Assembly: GCA_018063485.1 (NCBI GenBank)
Contig: JAGPBG010000110.1
Coordinates: 1-7,087 of the forward strand
Reading direction: 5' to 3'
Length of the DNA stretch: 7,087 bases
Source: Cypionkella sp.
GTDB taxonomy: Bacteria > Pseudomonadota > Alphaproteobacteria > Rhodobacterales > Rhodobacteraceae
The notes under the pieces were generated by a model. The model was not told the origin of the DNA. It did no database searches and saw only the letters and a list, made by a program, of their open reading frames with translations. Below are positions 6,460-7,087 of the stretch, piece by piece. Within the stretch, counting starts at the first letter, position 1; each line of letters begins with the position of its first letter. Both the position numbers and the translations under genes were made by a program.

Positions 6460-6747
6460 CATTTGTGGCCCCGCTTTCGGATCGGCTTGGGCGCTTTGTT
6501 GGGCGATGCGGTCACCTTTTTGTCGCCAAGGGCGGCATTGCAGACGGAAATTCTGCCAAGTCGGCGTTAACTTCGAGGCCACGTTCTTTGCCGATTCCGA
6601 TTGGGCCAATGTCGTGGGTCTGGCGTCAATCATACCTGGCTGGACTTTGACCGGAAACATGTGATCCAACCGCCCTTGGGGTTGGACTTGCCTATCCGAT
6701 AGGGTTGGTCGATCCAGTATGGTCTTTAGCTTGAAAAGGTGAGGCAG
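6460..6747. other. Intergenic region, no convincing gene
   Basis: This is the only gene-free stretch longer than a few bases in the window. No tRNA, insertion-sequence end or recognisable protein is seen. The reading frame of the binding protein stays open after its TAG stop for 85 codons, to the TGA at 6662-6664. It contains an ATG at 6506 that would give 52 residues without any familiar motif or ribosome site. A second frame from a GTG at 6465 stays open for 61 codons. Both look like chance openness in GC-rich DNA or a decayed remnant. TTGACC at 6647-6652 resembles a -35 box, but no -10 box stands at a proper distance. From 6665 on there is a cluster of short repeats, listed separately. Confidence 0.5.
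6665..6708. promoter_or_regulatory. Cluster of inverted and direct repeats, possible operator
   Basis: Three elements lie within 44 bases. TCCAACC (6665-6671) pairs with GGTTGGA (6680-6686) as a 7-bp stem around 8 bases. CCTATC (6691-6696) pairs with GATAGG (6698-6703) around a single C, a 13-base palindrome. GGGTTGG occurs twice (6679-6685 and 6702-6708), 23 bases apart. The cluster ends 39 bases before the start of the next gene, where a promoter and regulator site would be expected. The arms are short, so chance is possible, and no convincing sigma-70 boxes accompany them. Confidence 0.35.
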
Positions 6748-7087
6748 ATGAGCGGTTATCAGGATTGGATCGGGCGCGGCATCTGTCGCAGCGACACCGT
6801 GTCAGACCGGCTTGTCGAGCAATTCCGCGCGACACTGCCCGAACTTGTCGCCCCCGATCCAGTGCCACCGGGTCTGTTCTGGGCCTTGGCCCCCGAGACG
6901 CTGCCAACCGAACAACTGGGCCGTGACGGCCACTCTCGGCTTGGGCAATTTCTGCCGGATTTGCCTTTGACCAGACGAATGTGGGCCGGGGGCGAGGTTG
7001 CCTTCAATGGGGAACTTCGCATCGGGGATGTTGTCGAAAAAGACAGCCGGATCGCAAGCATCACCCAAAAGACAGGCTCTACAGGAG
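6748..7087 (+). CDS. HTD2 / mesaconyl-C4-CoA hydratase-like dehydratase (3'-partial)
   Basis: The first 113 codons of a gene that runs off the window. The protein begins MSGYQDWIGRG and continues with LGRDGHSRLGQFLPDLPLTR (57-76), then RMWAGGEVAF (77-86) and LRIGDVV. This pattern (G-x-DGH, FLP, PL-x-RRMWAGG, L-R-x-GD) is that of the N-terminal MaoC-like, FAS1-type dehydratase domain in HTD2 proteins and in the mesaconyl-C4-CoA (3-methylfumaryl-CoA) hydratase of the 3-hydroxypropionate cycle. Such enzymes add or remove water on a 2-enoyl-CoA or 3-hydroxyacyl-CoA. The catalytic hot-dog half is normally C-terminal and is not visible, so the reaction stays open. The start is supported by AAGGTGAGG at 6736-6744, with the AAGGTG core 6 bases from the ATG. 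It lies after a terminator-like hairpin and a 341-base gap, so it is probably not part of the importer operon. Confidence 0.85.
   Translation, partial: MSGYQDWIGRGICRSDTVSDRLVEQFRATLPELVAPDPVPPGLFWALAPETLPTEQLGRDGHSRLGQFLPDLPLTRRMWAGGEVAFNGELRIGDVVEKDSRIASITQKTGSTG

Noticed and set aside
6322..6669. Minus-strand open frame of 115 codons
   Set aside because: It runs through the hairpin and into the binding-protein gene, and its translation shows no domain.
6647..6675. TTGACC as a -35 promoter box
   Set aside because: No TATAAT-like hexamer stands 16-18 bases downstream, where the sequence is GC-rich.
6759..7064. Two minus-strand open frames (about 101 and 88 codons)
   Set aside because: They are antisense to the well-supported plus-strand HTD2-like gene starting at 6748.

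Overview
The window is GC-rich, densely coded DNA with every supported gene on the + strand. Codon use, the 4-base ATGA overlaps, and the protein families fit an alphaproteobacterium. Rhodobacterales is my best guess, but this rests on general style and no marker gene is present. Nothing in the window indicates a phage, plasmid, CRISPR array, insertion sequence or RNA gene.

Positions 1-6406 form one tightly packed gene set. In order it holds: the C-terminal part of a GntR-type regulator with an FCD ligand-binding domain (cut by the window start); two permease genes of the DppB and DppC families; two ATPase genes of the DppD and DppF families; a cytoplasmic alpha/beta hydrolase; and an exported family-5 substrate-binding protein (SBP_bac_5). 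The first three junctions overlap by 4 bases, the next by 8 and the next by 20, and the binding protein follows after a 26-base gap. This is a complete dipeptide/oligopeptide-type ABC importer with its own regulator and one enzyme. A plausible reading is that the binding protein captures a substrate in the periplasm, the permease and ATPase proteins import it, the hydrolase cleaves it in the cytoplasm, and the regulator senses the substrate or its product. The substrate cannot be read from the sequence.

Positions 6407-6747 are a 341-base gap with no convincing gene. It begins with a perfect 11-bp stem-loop that probably ends the operon transcript. It ends with a cluster of short inverted and direct repeats just upstream of the next gene. 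The 200 bases between are unexplained.

From 6748 to the window end, and continuing past it, is the N-terminal part of a hot-dog-fold acyl-CoA dehydratase/hydratase of the HTD2 / mesaconyl-C4-CoA hydratase type. It is probably a separate transcription unit for acyl-CoA metabolism. I see no clearly new system. The most notable points are the hydrolase built into the importer operon, the His-to-Asn change at a presumed FCD metal ligand, the missing cysteine-rich tails on both ATPases, and the repeat cluster in the last intergenic gap.
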